Positions 34,753 to 42,181 of a stretch of DNA of 64,000 nucleotides are shown here, piece after piece. Under the pieces are notes generated by a model, which was not told where the DNA came from, did no database searches, and was given only the letters and a program-made list of their open reading frames with translations. Both the position numbers and the translations under genes were made by a program. Source of the DNA: an uncultured bacterium (GTDB lineage Bacteria > Bacillota > Clostridia > Oscillospirales > Ruminococcaceae); contig CAKXHL010000001.1 in NCBI GenBank assembly GCA_934875375.1, positions 124,001-188,000 on the forward strand. Reading direction: 5' to 3'. Positions within the stretch are counted from its first letter, which is position 1, and the number at the start of each line of letters is the position of its first letter.

Positions 34753-35436
34753 ATGGATCACAACCACTATGGGCACCGGCAGCGTTTAAAGGACCGGTTT
34801 CTGCAAACCGGATTTGCCGGGTTTGATCCGCACAATATCCTGGAGCTTTTGCTGTTTTACAGCATCCCTCAGAAAGATACGAATGATCTGGCCCACGAGT
34901 TGATGAACCGGTTTGGTTCTTTGTCCGGCGTTTTTGATGCTTTTTATGAAGATTTGGTAAAAGTCAAAGGGATCAGTGCCAATACTGCAACGCTGGTAAA
35001 AATGATTCCTCAGCTGGCTAATGCGTATCTCAATGACCGAAACGATCCGGGCTTGATTCTGGATTCGGTGGAAAAGGCCGGCGCGTTTTTGCTGTCCAAA
35101 TATATCGGCGTTACCAATGAGCGGATTTATCTGCTGTGTCTGGATAATAAGCGCAAACTTTTAAACTGTACGCTTATGGGAGAAGGCAGCTTAAATAAAG
35201 TGGGAATCCACCCTCGTCGGATTTTGGAGCAGGCATTGCAGTGCTCTGCTTCCGCCATTATCCTGTCTCATAATCATCCACATGGCACTGCGCTTCCTTC
35301 TGATGCAGATATCCTGGTGACCCGCCGGTTATACGATATGGCGCAGGTGCTGGAAATTACTTTGTATGATCATATTATCGTAGCAGGCGACGATTTTGTA
35401 TCGCTGGCCCAATCCGGTATTTTCGCATCAGATTGA
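34753..35436 (+). CDS. radC: RadC family JAB-domain protein
   Basis: A 227-residue RadC-like protein. The N-terminal helix-hairpin-helix-like portion (HYGHRQRLKDRFLQTGFAGF) is followed by the JAMM/MPN fold with LSHNHPHGTALPSDAD, the His-x-His and Asp metal-binding pattern. RadC's role in DNA repair is disputed and its activity is unproven. The ATG is preceded by AGGAGGGGGAGG. The terminator at 35436-35467 separates it from the next gene. Confidence 0.93.
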   Translation: MDHNHYGHRQRLKDRFLQTGFAGFDPHNILELLLFYSIPQKDTNDLAHELMNRFGSLSGVFDAFYEDLVKVKGISANTATLVKMIPQLANAYLNDRNDPGLILDSVEKAGAFLLSKYIGVTNERIYLLCLDNKRKLLNCTLMGEGSLNKVGIHPRRILEQALQCSASAIILSHNHPHGTALPSDADILVTRRLYDMAQVLEITLYDHIIVAGDDFVSLAQSGIFASD

Positions 35437-35467
35437 CGCATGGCCTTCGGCTCATGCGTTTTTTTCT
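35436..35467 (+). terminator. Terminator of radC
   Basis: ACGCATG (35436-35442) pairs with CATGCGT (35453-35459), with a CTTCGG loop region, followed by TTTTTTT. Confidence 0.85.
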
Positions 35468-35567
35468 GATGAACCGGTGCCGGATTCTGCGTGTTTCCTG
35501 TGCAATAGCGGTATGTTTACCGGCAAAAAACGGCATACTACTCCTGAAACAGAAGGAGGTATTGCCA

Positions 35568-36731
35568 ATGTTGCAGATACAAAACGGGCGGGTCTTGACC
35601 ATGGCGGGAAAGACTTTTGAAAACGGGCAGGTTTTAATCGAAAATGGAAAAATCAAATCCGTGGGAGAATATCTTTCCATCCCCAATGCAAAAGCAGAGG
35701 TGATTGATGCGCGAGGTGGCTGGATTTTGCCCGGCTTAATAGAAACTCATTGCCATATCGGGATTACCGAAGAAAAGAAAGGTTTTGAAGGGGATGACTG
35801 CAATGAAGTCAACCAACCGGTGATTCCTTATTTAAAAGCACTGGATGCGGTAAACCCTATGGATTCCGCTTTCCACAATGCACTGAGCGCAGGCATTACA
35901 GCGGTCATGGTGGGACCTGGCAGCTCCAATGTGGTGGGCGGCCAGTTTTTGGTCATGAAGACCCATGGCCGGGTGATGGATCAGATGGTTGTCAAAGAAC
36001 CGGCGGCGATGAAAGTAGCCTTTGGAGAAAATCCAAAAACAAATTACAGCGGACAGAACAAAGTCCCGTCCACCCGTATGTCCGTCGGGGCGCTGCTGCG
36101 GGATGAGTTGACCCGAGCGCAGAATTACCGTTCCCGCAAAGAAACGGCGCAGCAGAAAGGCGAAGCTTTTGAAGAAGACTATCAAATGGAATGCTGGCTG
36201 CCGGTGCTGACCGGCAAAATCCCCATGAAGGCCCATGTCCATCGGGCAGATGATATTTTGACGGCAATCCGCATTGCAAAAGAATTTGGTCTTGGCTTAA
36301 CGTTGGATCATTGTACGGAAGGGCATTTAATAGCCCGAAAAATCAAAGAATCCGGCTTTCCGGCGATCATCGGCCCAACGATGTCCTCTCGCAATAAAAT
36401 CGAAGTGCAGAACATGGATTTTAAAACGCCTGGCATTTTGCAAAACGAGGGAGTGCTGATTGCCATTACCACCGACCATCCGGTAACCCGCATCCAGTAT
36501 TTGCCGATTTGCGCCGGGTTCGCTGCAAAAGAAGGGCTTGGTATAGAGCATGCGCTGGAGGCCATTACCTGCAACCCGGCAAAAATCTGCGGCGTAGCGG
36601 ATCGGATTGGAACCATTGAACCAGGCAAGGATGCAGACCTGGCCATTTTTGACGGCAATCCGATGGAGGTGTTTACCAAAACCCTCTATACCATTGTAAA
36701 TGGACAGGTGGCCTATCGATATGACGAATAA
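35568..36731 (+). CDS. Amidohydrolase-superfamily metalloenzyme (paralogue 2)
   Basis: A 387-residue paralogue of the protein at 19.5 kb. It has the same order of metal-site motifs: ETHCHIG, HVHRADD, LDHCTEGH and ITTDHP. It also keeps DDCNE, AVNPMD, PSTRMS and the final CNPAKIC region. The ATG at 35568 follows AAGGAGG. The two genes are about 16 kb apart with other genes between, which suggests an old duplication and possibly differing substrates. Function beyond hydrolysis of a cyclic amide or similar bond is not decided. Confidence 0.88.
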   Translation: MLQIQNGRVLTMAGKTFENGQVLIENGKIKSVGEYLSIPNAKAEVIDARGGWILPGLIETHCHIGITEEKKGFEGDDCNEVNQPVIPYLKALDAVNPMDSAFHNALSAGITAVMVGPGSSNVVGGQFLVMKTHGRVMDQMVVKEPAAMKVAFGENPKTNYSGQNKVPSTRMSVGALLRDELTRAQNYRSRKETAQQKGEAFEEDYQMECWLPVLTGKIPMKAHVHRADDILTAIRIAKEFGLGLTLDHCTEGHLIARKIKESGFPAIIGPTMSSRNKIEVQNMDFKTPGILQNEGVLIAITTDHPVTRIQYLPICAGFAAKEGLGIEHALEAITCNPAKICGVADRIGTIEPGKDADLAIFDGNPMEVFTKTLYTIVNGQVAYRYDE

Positions 36732-36903
36732 ACGTAGGAGGAGAGTATCGCGTTTTTTCAAAAGCGAATCGTCCGCTGTCCTGCCGGTAAAGTCGTTTGG
36801 GCAGGTGAAAAAATTCAGGCATCTGAAGCGCGTCATGATGATATGAAAAGCGGATGATGTATGGAGTTTTGCACATGGACCGGGACAAATCCATAGCTGA
36901 GAT

Positions 36904-36944
36904 TTTATGGCCGTGCCGCCCAAGGCGGCACATGGCCTTTTTCT
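36904..36944 (+). terminator. Hairpin after amidohydrolase paralogue 2
   Basis: ATGGCCGTGCCGCC with GGCGGCACATGGCC (about 36906-36938), followed by TTTTT. The region 36732-36900 between gene and hairpin has no convincing gene; a basic 41-codon frame at 36721 overlaps the upstream stop. Confidence 0.7.
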
Positions 36945-36960
36945 GCTTCCTATACATAGC

Positions 36961-37002
36961 AAAACAAACCGGGAAAGAAACCTTTCTTTCCCGGTTTGTT
37001 TT
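36961..37002. terminator. Bidirectional terminator, 20-bp stem
   Basis: AAAACAAACCGGGAAAGAAA (36961-36980) pairs perfectly with 36983-37002. It lies just past the stop of the Gln/Asn-rich gene on the minus strand and after the hairpin of the plus-strand amidohydrolase gene. Confidence 0.9.
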
Positions 37003-37014
37003 ATAAAAAGGATG

Positions 37015-37119
37015 TTATCTGTTTTGCTCTTTGTTTTGGTTCTGTTGGTTTTGTTGTTTTTGCTGTTGATTTTGCTGATTTTGTTGGTTTTGCTGCTTAT
37101 TGTTTTTAGATTCCTGCAT
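37015..37119 (-). CDS. Small Gln/Asn-rich protein, 34 residues
   Basis: A short gene read on the minus strand with a perfect 9-base anti-SD match (AGGAGGTGA, 37134-37126) six bases before ATG. The 34-residue product begins MQESKNNKQQNQQ, ends QNKEQNR and contains 16 Gln and 9 Asn. It has no Cys, aromatic residue or hydrophobic stretch, so it should be disordered and soluble. A strong terminator follows, and a sigma-E-like promoter (37172-37201) precedes it with about 45 bases of leader. Function unknown; it resembles no defined family I know, and it differs from SASP-gamma in lacking that family's repeats. Confidence 0.72.
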   Translation of the reverse strand: MQESKNNKQQNQQNQQNQQQKQQNQQNQNKEQNR

Positions 37120-37171
37120 GAATGGTCACCTCCTAAAATTTCAGGCGAGGAGATATCAAAATCCCTCGATA

Positions 37172-37201
37172 CAAGTATGGCCTTTTGGAGTGATAATATA
37201 C
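37172..37201 (-). promoter_or_regulatory. Sigma-E-like promoter of the Gln/Asn-rich gene
   Basis: On the minus strand GTATATT (37201-37195; consensus KMATATT) lies 15 bp before CATACTTG (37179-37172; consensus CATACAMT). The spacing fits, the -35 is close, and the -10 matches only in CATAC. Confidence 0.4.
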
Positions 37202-37316
37202 ACGGGATGCCAGAAATGGACCTGTTTTTCAAAATAAATATTTTCAACATTTTTGTAGTTTTTTTGGAATTTTAAAAGTTAATAGAATCATAAAAGGTTT
37301 ATCAGGAGGTGCTGCG

Positions 37317-38147
37317 GTGAGAGGAAAAAAGACGGGTGCGCTGCTGGTGGCCTTGGCAGTTGCGGTACTGCTGAGCAGCCGCGGCGAAAAAGAAACCGGC
37401 TCGGTTTTGTCCGCATATGATTACGGATATCAGGCGGGCGAGGCGGACGAGATCGCTTTGGAAAAACCGGGGGCGGATATTCGGGGCATTTGCGGCGATG
37501 TGTTGTTTTTTGCACAGGAGGCGTCTTCCTCCGTGATGCGTTATTTTGCCGCAAACCTGCAAACGGCTGAGATTGGAACCATTGGCGACACACCTACAAA
37601 CCCCGCATGGGGGACTGACGCGGGAGAGCCTGTGCAGGTGGGAGATTCGTACTATTTGGCCGAAGCGGAAGAAGGCTTTTTTGATAAATATGTCCGGGAT
37701 TTTGAGGTTTTCGGCGATTATATTCTCCTGAGCAATTCTCTGGAGATGGCGCTTTACCGTTTGACAGAGGACGGTGTGCAGTTAGTTGCGAAATCCGGCT
37801 GGCCCTATGAAGGAGGGGAAAGAACGGCGTTTTACCCGGCTGAGTCCGTGACACCGCAAAATGGCAAAGCGCTGTTTTGCGCCCACCATTTTTTCTGGAT
37901 TTTGGATGCGGAGCAGGGAAAGGTCATGGTCCTTCCGGTCCCCGGTTTAAAGGTTGGTTCAGGAGATTATTGTAAAAGCGTTTTTACGGATGGAAAAAAT
38001 GTCGTTTACAGTATTTATCACTCCGGTTTGCCGAACCGCTTTACCGAGTATCGGATCATCCCTTGGGCTGATCTGGAGCACGGCGTTTCGCAGACGATTT
38101 CATTGGAGCCGGGAAAGGCGGCGGATCTTGGCCCATACAGCTATTGA
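37317..38147 (+). CDS. Exported protein of unknown function with a lost lipobox Cys
   Basis: The 276-residue protein starts with GTG (after AGGAGG). It has a short signal-like helix, LLVALAVAVLLSSRGEKETG. The position where a lipoprotein would have L-x-G/A-C now reads S-S-R; a TGC to CGC change would do this, so the anchor is lost or the protein is secreted or membrane-held. The remaining beta-rich sequence (repeated Tyr/Trp/Gly, e.g. YYLAEAEEGFFDKYV, YSIYHSGLPNRFTEYRI) resembles propeller-type lipoproteins only vaguely. No function can be assigned. Confidence 0.75.
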   Translation: MRGKKTGALLVALAVAVLLSSRGEKETGSVLSAYDYGYQAGEADEIALEKPGADIRGICGDVLFFAQEASSSVMRYFAANLQTAEIGTIGDTPTNPAWGTDAGEPVQVGDSYYLAEAEEGFFDKYVRDFEVFGDYILLSNSLEMALYRLTEDGVQLVAKSGWPYEGGERTAFYPAESVTPQNGKALFCAHHFFWILDAEQGKVMVLPVPGLKVGSGDYCKSVFTDGKNVVYSIYHSGLPNRFTEYRIIPWADLEHGVSQTISLEPGKAADLGPYSY

Positions 38148-38201
38148 GAAAGGTTCGAAAAGAGGAGGATGCTGATCCCCGGGAAACGACGTGGTAACGC
38201 G

Positions 38202-38237
38202 AAAAAAGAGGCGGGATGTATCCTGCCTCTTTTTTAT
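38202..38237. terminator. Terminator before sigG
   Basis: AAAAAAGAGGCGGGAT with ATCCTGCCTCTTTTTT (38203-38236) over a 2-base loop, one G-T pair. It lies between converging genes and can stop both directions. Confidence 0.85.
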
Positions 38238-38268
38238 GCGGCCAAAATATCGCCTAGCCAAGCGCCGT

Positions 38269-39039
38269 TTAAAGATCCCCTTTGATTTTTTCCAGCGCAC
38301 CTTTTTCCAGTCGGCTGACCTGTGCCTGGCTGATGCCGATTTCCCCGGCTACCTCCATTTGCGTTTTCCCGGTAAAAAAACGGAGGGAAAAAATTTTTTT
38401 CTCTCTGGGCGTCAGATTGGAAATAGCCTCCCGAATAGACAGTTCCTCCAGCCAGTTGCTGTCGTCGTTCTTATCTCCGAGCTGGTCCATGACGAAAATG
38501 GTGTCGCCGGAGTCGGAATAGACTGGTTCGTAAAGAGAGACCGGTTCCACAATGGACTCCAGCGCCAGCACTACGTCCTGCTTGCGCATCCCCATATCCT
38601 GGGCGATTTCTTCCACCGTTGGCTCTTTTAAGTTTTCACCGGTTAGCCGCTCCTTGGTCTGCATAGCTTTGTAAGCCACATCCCGCATGGACCGGCTGAC
38701 CCGGATGCTGTTGTTGTCTCTGAGATAACGGCGAATTTCCCCAACGATCATGGGAACGCCGTAAGTGGAGAAACGTACTCCCTGTTCGGGGTCAAAGTGG
38801 TCAATGGCCTTGATCAGGCCAATGCAGCCTACTTGAAACAAATCGTCCAGATTTTCGCCCCGGTTGGTAAATTTCTGCACCACACTTAAAACCAGACGCA
38901 GATTCCCGTTGATCAACTCTTCCCGGGCTTTTTCATCCCCCTGTCGGACCCGCTTGAGCAGCTCGGTTTTTTCCTTTTCCTTGAGCACCTTTAATTTAGC
39001 TGTGTTAACACCGCAGATTTCTACTTTGCTGTAATACAT
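38269..39039 (-). CDS. sigG: RNA polymerase sporulation sigma factor SigG
   Basis: Sigma-G is the late forespore sigma factor. The 256-residue sequence begins MYYSKVEICGVNTAKLKVL, the family start. Region 2 has RENLRLVLSVVQKF-like NGNLRLVLSVVQKF and DLFQVGCIGLIKAIDHFDP, and region 4 has TGKTQMEVAGEIGISQAQVSRLEKGALEKI. No ideal ribosome binding site exists; GGAGG lies 16 bases upstream, which is long. The ATG agrees with the homologous start. The gene is followed on the minus strand by the terminator at 38203-38236. Confidence 0.96.
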   Translation of the reverse strand: MYYSKVEICGVNTAKLKVLKEKEKTELLKRVRQGDEKAREELINGNLRLVLSVVQKFTNRGENLDDLFQVGCIGLIKAIDHFDPEQGVRFSTYGVPMIVGEIRRYLRDNNSIRVSRSMRDVAYKAMQTKERLTGENLKEPTVEEIAQDMGMRKQDVVLALESIVEPVSLYEPVYSDSGDTIFVMDQLGDKNDDSNWLEELSIREAISNLTPREKKIFSLRFFTGKTQMEVAGEIGISQAQVSRLEKGALEKIKGDL

Positions 39040-39092
39040 CCCATCACGCCCGCTTCCTCCCGATTTTGCCGTCTGCCGGACGGCTGTGCTTT

Positions 39093-39122
39093 TATCATGG
39101 ACAGCGCCTTGTCCCGGCATAC
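39093..39122 (-). promoter_or_regulatory. Sigma-F/sigma-G-type promoter of sigG
   Basis: On the minus strand GTATG (39122-39118) fits GHATR, and CATGATA (39099-39093) matches CATAHTA except for one base, 18 bp apart. Forespore-specific promoters use this layout, and sigG is known to be read by sigma-F and sigma-G in Bacillus. Confidence 0.65.
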
Positions 39123-39202
39123 AAAATTTTTCTTTGGCAATTTTTGTTAGGCATAAGCGGACAAAGAAAAGCCATAAACATACGAAAAGGGGGGCGGTGC
39201 GG

Positions 39203-39499
39203 ATGATCTACCGGATTTCAGATTTTAAATATAAGGATGTCATTAATATCAAAGACGGAAATTGCCTGGGGGCCATCTGCGACGTGGAAATCGAAAGCGA
39301 AAAGGCGGAGGTGATCGCAGTGGTAGTGCGTGGACGGTTCCGCTTTTTCGGCCTGTTTGGAAAAGGGGAGGAGTTTGTCATTGCGTGGGACCAGGTGAAG
39401 GTGATCGGCGAAGATGCGGTGCTGGTCTGCTTTGACCGCCGCCCGGAGCCGAGAAGACCCAAACATCCTAGACATTGCGCGGAAAACGAGCTATACTGA
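39203..39499 (+). CDS. YlmC/YmxH family sporulation protein (PRC-barrel)
   Basis: A 98-residue PRC-barrel protein of the YlmC/YmxH family. The core is MIYRISDFKYKDVINIKDGNCLGAICDVEIE, then VIAVVVRGRFRFFGLFGKGEEFVIAWDQVKVIGEDAVLV. These genes often accompany sporulation genes in Clostridia; the exact function is not known. The ATG follows AAGGGGGG. It is divergent from sigG, an order often seen in this class. Confidence 0.9.
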   Translation: MIYRISDFKYKDVINIKDGNCLGAICDVEIESEKAEVIAVVVRGRFRFFGLFGKGEEFVIAWDQVKVIGEDAVLVCFDRRPEPRRPKHPRHCAENELY

Positions 39500-39536
39500 A
39501 AAAGCCGGAAAATGGCAAAATCCTCTCAAAAAGTAC

Positions 39537-39565
39537 TTGCTTTTTGAAACAGACTGTGCTATACT
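39537..39565 (+). promoter_or_regulatory. Promoter of rpsB-tsf
   Basis: TTGCTT (39537-39542), 17 bp, TATACT (39560-39565). It leaves a leader of about 105 bases before rpsB with possible pairing around 39605-39640. Confidence 0.65.
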
Positions 39566-39673
39566 AACACGGCAAAACACACGCTTGGGTTGGATTTGGG
39601 TAGGTGCCGGGAAGTTTCCCGGTTGGCCAAAAATTGCCTGGGCGGCGGAAAAACCTAAGGAGGAACTGTAAAA

Positions 39674-40420
39674 ATGGGCGTTATTTCGATGAAACAGCTG
39701 TTGGAGGCCGGCGTACATTTCGGCCACCAGACCAGAAGATGGAACCCTAAAATGGCACAGTACATCTTCACCGAGAGAAATGGTATTTATATCATTGACC
39801 TGCAGAAGACCGTTAAAAAGCTGGAAGAAGCTTACATGTTTGTCAGAGATGTTGCTGCTAACGGCGACACAGTGTTGTTTGTCGGTACGAAAAAGCAGGC
39901 TGCAGAATCTGTGAAAGAAGAGGCGCTGCGCGCTGGCGTACATTTTGTCAACGCTAGATGGCTCGGCGGTATGATGACCAACTTCAAAACCATCCAGCGC
40001 AGAATCCAGAGACTGGCTCAGTTGCGGAAGATGGAAGAGGACGGCACTTTTGATCGCCTGCCGAAAAAAGAAGTTATCAAATTGAAATTAGAGATCGAAA
40101 AGCTGGAGAAATTCCTGGGCGGTATCAAAGACATGAAAAAGCTGCCTGGTGCTTTGTTCGTTGTTGACCCCCGCAAGGAGAAAATTGCGGTTGCTGAAGC
40201 GAAAAAGCTGGGAATTCCGGTGGTAGCGATTGTCGATACCAACTGTGATCCTGACGAAGTAGATTACGTCATTCCCGGCAATGACGACGCGATTCGCGCC
40301 GTAAAGCTGATCTCTTCTGTGATGGCTGACGCTATCATGGAGGGCAGACAGGGCAATGCGGAAGAAGCTGCCGTAGAGGAAAAAGAAGAAGCGGAAGCAG
40401 CGGAAGAAGCTGCGAAATAA
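39674..40420 (+). CDS. rpsB: 30S ribosomal protein S2
   Basis: S2 is an RNA-binding protein of the 30S head. The 248-residue chain shows MGVISMKQLLEAGVHFGHQTRRWNPKMAQYIF, GTKKQAAESVKEEALRAG and RWLGGMMTNFKTI, then GALFVVDPRKEKIAVAEAKKLGIPVVAIVDTNCDP and an acidic Glu/Ala tail. AAGGAGG precedes the ATG. It begins the rpsB-tsf operon. Confidence 0.98.
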   Translation: MGVISMKQLLEAGVHFGHQTRRWNPKMAQYIFTERNGIYIIDLQKTVKKLEEAYMFVRDVAANGDTVLFVGTKKQAAESVKEEALRAGVHFVNARWLGGMMTNFKTIQRRIQRLAQLRKMEEDGTFDRLPKKEVIKLKLEIEKLEKFLGGIKDMKKLPGALFVVDPRKEKIAVAEAKKLGIPVVAIVDTNCDPDEVDYVIPGNDDAIRAVKLISSVMADAIMEGRQGNAEEAAVEEKEEAEAAEEAAK

Positions 40421-40431
40421 GATTTTTACCG

Positions 40432-40460
40432 AAATGCCCGAGCTTGTCCCGGGCATTTTA
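40432..40460 (+). terminator. Attenuator-like hairpin between rpsB and tsf
   Basis: AAATGCCCG (40432-40440) pairs with CGGGCATTT (40450-40458) over a 9-base loop, followed by only TTTTA. It may lower tsf transcription rather than stop it. Confidence 0.55.
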
Positions 40461-40533
40461 CGGGATATACGGTAAAATGGATGGAAGCGAACATCCATAG
40501 AAGGACGAAAAATAGAAATAGGAGGAATTTTCC

Positions 40534-41445
40534 ATGGCATTTACTGCAAAAGATGTTCAAAATCTTCGTGAGAGAACTGGATGCGGCATGATGGACTGCA
40601 AAAAAGCGCTGACCGAGGCGGGCGGCGATATGGAAAAAGCAATCGAGCTGCTGCGTGAAAAAGGCTTGGCGGCACAGGCGAAAAAGTCCGGCCGTATTGC
40701 TGCGGAAGGCATTGTATATACCTATGTCGATGAGGAGAAAAAAGTCGGCGTTGTGATTGAAGTAAACGCTGAGACTGACTTTGTAGCCAAGAACGACAGC
40801 TTCCAGAGCTTTGTCGCTTCCTGCGCGAAAGCGGTTGCGGAACAGAATCCCGCTACGGTAGAAGAGCTGATGACCTGCAAGGCAGACGACCAGTTCACCG
40901 TGGAAGAAGCCCTGCGTGAGAAGATCCTGACCATCGGCGAGAACATGAAAATCCGCCGTTTTGCGCGATATGAAGGCGAGGTTGTCACTTACAGCCATGG
41001 CGGCGGCAGAATCGGCGTTATGGTGAAGTTTGATGCACCTGCGGATATCGCTGCGAAGGATGGCTTTAAAGCGATGGCGAAGGATGTTGCAATGCAGATT
41101 GCGGCAGCCAACCCCACCTATTTGGACAAGGCTGGGGTACCGGCTGACGAAATTGCAAAAGAGAAAGAGATTCTGACCCAGCAGGCGATCAATGAGGGCA
41201 AACCTGCGAATATCGCCGAGAAAATGGTGATGGGCAGAATCAATAAATATTACAAAGAGGTCTGCCTTCTGGAGCAGCCCTTCATCAAAGATGGCGACAT
41301 TACGGTTTCCAAGTACATCGAAAACTGCGCCAAAGAATTGGGCGGCCAGATCAAAGCTGTTTGCTTTGTCCGCTTTGAGAAAGGTGAAGGCCTGGAAAAG
41401 AGAGAGGACAATTTCGCTGATGAAGTTGCCGGTATGATGAAATAA
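40534..41445 (+). CDS. tsf: Translation elongation factor Ts
   Basis: EF-Ts exchanges GDP for GTP on EF-Tu. The 303-residue protein has the family start VQNLRERTGCGMMDCKKAL and the dimerisation/core sequence VIEVNAETDFVAKNDSFQSFV. The length is standard. The ATG follows AGGAGGA with normal spacing. It is the second gene of the rpsB-tsf operon; a terminator follows at 41475-41520. Confidence 0.98.
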   Translation: MAFTAKDVQNLRERTGCGMMDCKKALTEAGGDMEKAIELLREKGLAAQAKKSGRIAAEGIVYTYVDEEKKVGVVIEVNAETDFVAKNDSFQSFVASCAKAVAEQNPATVEELMTCKADDQFTVEEALREKILTIGENMKIRRFARYEGEVVTYSHGGGRIGVMVKFDAPADIAAKDGFKAMAKDVAMQIAAANPTYLDKAGVPADEIAKEKEILTQQAINEGKPANIAEKMVMGRINKYYKEVCLLEQPFIKDGDITVSKYIENCAKELGGQIKAVCFVRFEKGEGLEKREDNFADEVAGMMK

Positions 41446-41474
41446 TCATCCGGTTTAGTTCCTTTGGAGATTTG

Positions 41475-41522
41475 AAAGGCGCTGGACGCATTTTGCGGCC
41501 GGCGCCTTTTTGGTATTTTTTC
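41475..41522 (+). terminator. Terminator of rpsB-tsf
   Basis: AAAGGCGC (41475-41482) pairs with GCGCCTTT (41502-41509) around a structured interior, followed by TTTGG and TATTTTTTC. Confidence 0.85.
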
Positions 41523-41599
41523 TGTTTTAAAATTTTTTCGTATTTCATGCAATAATCCGGCAGGTTAACGCATTATTCCAATGAAAGGGGCGGATATCA

Positions 41600-42181
41600 T
41601 TGCTGTTCTTCTGCTCGGTACCGGCAAAGGAATCGACCGCACCAATCAAAGAAGCTTTGCTGGAAGAATATATGGCGCAGATTGCCAAGGGGGATCGCGA
41701 CGCCTTGGGAGCCTTATACCATCAGGCAAACACGGCGGTTTACAGTTTTGCCCTGTCCATTTTGAAAAACACGTCAGATGCGGAAGATGCGCTGCACGAT
41801 TGCTTTTTGGATATTTACCAGGCGGCGGAACATTACCGTCCGCAGGGCAAGCCTATGGCCTGGATTTTTACCATTGTCCGGAACCGCTGCCTGCAAAAGC
41901 TGCGGGAACGGACCAGAACGGCGGATATCCCATCAGAGGACTGGGAACCGTATCTGCAAAGCCGTGAAAGCATAACCCCGGAAGATAGGCTCCTGATCGG
42001 CATTTGTATGGAGCGCCTGAACCAGCAGGAGCGGCAGATTGTCGTGCTTCATGCGGTGTCCGGTTTTCGTCACCGGGAAATCGCGCAGCTTTTACAGCTT
42101 CCGCTGCCGACGGTTCTTTCCAAATATCATCGCGCATTGAAAAAACTGAAAAAATATGTAACAGAAGGAGGAGAACGGTGA
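41600..42181 (+). CDS. ECF-type sigma factor, partner of an RsgI-like anti-sigma
   Basis: A 193-residue ECF sigma factor. Region 2 runs from EYMAQIAKGDRDALGALYHQ to LHDCFLDIYQAAEHYRP, and region 4 includes RHREIAQLLQLPLPTVLSKYHRALKKLK. A TTG start at 41600 is chosen with AAAGGGGCGG nearby; an N-terminal extension of about 20 residues precedes region 2. Its stop overlaps the start of the RsgI-like anti-sigma gene by GTGA, so the two are coupled. The regulon is unknown; RsgI partners often sense the cell envelope or polysaccharides. Confidence 0.88.
   Translation: MLFFCSVPAKESTAPIKEALLEEYMAQIAKGDRDALGALYHQANTAVYSFALSILKNTSDAEDALHDCFLDIYQAAEHYRPQGKPMAWIFTIVRNRCLQKLRERTRTADIPSEDWEPYLQSRESITPEDRLLIGICMERLNQQERQIVVLHAVSGFRHREIAQLLQLPLPTVLSKYHRALKKLKKYVTEGGER

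Noticed and set aside
36721..36846. Basic 41-codon frame overlapping the end of amidohydrolase paralogue 2
   Set aside because: It has an ATG and a weak AGGTGG, but the composition (Arg/Lys/Phe) looks random and no family is evident. A GGAGGAG nearby has no start codon at the right distance.
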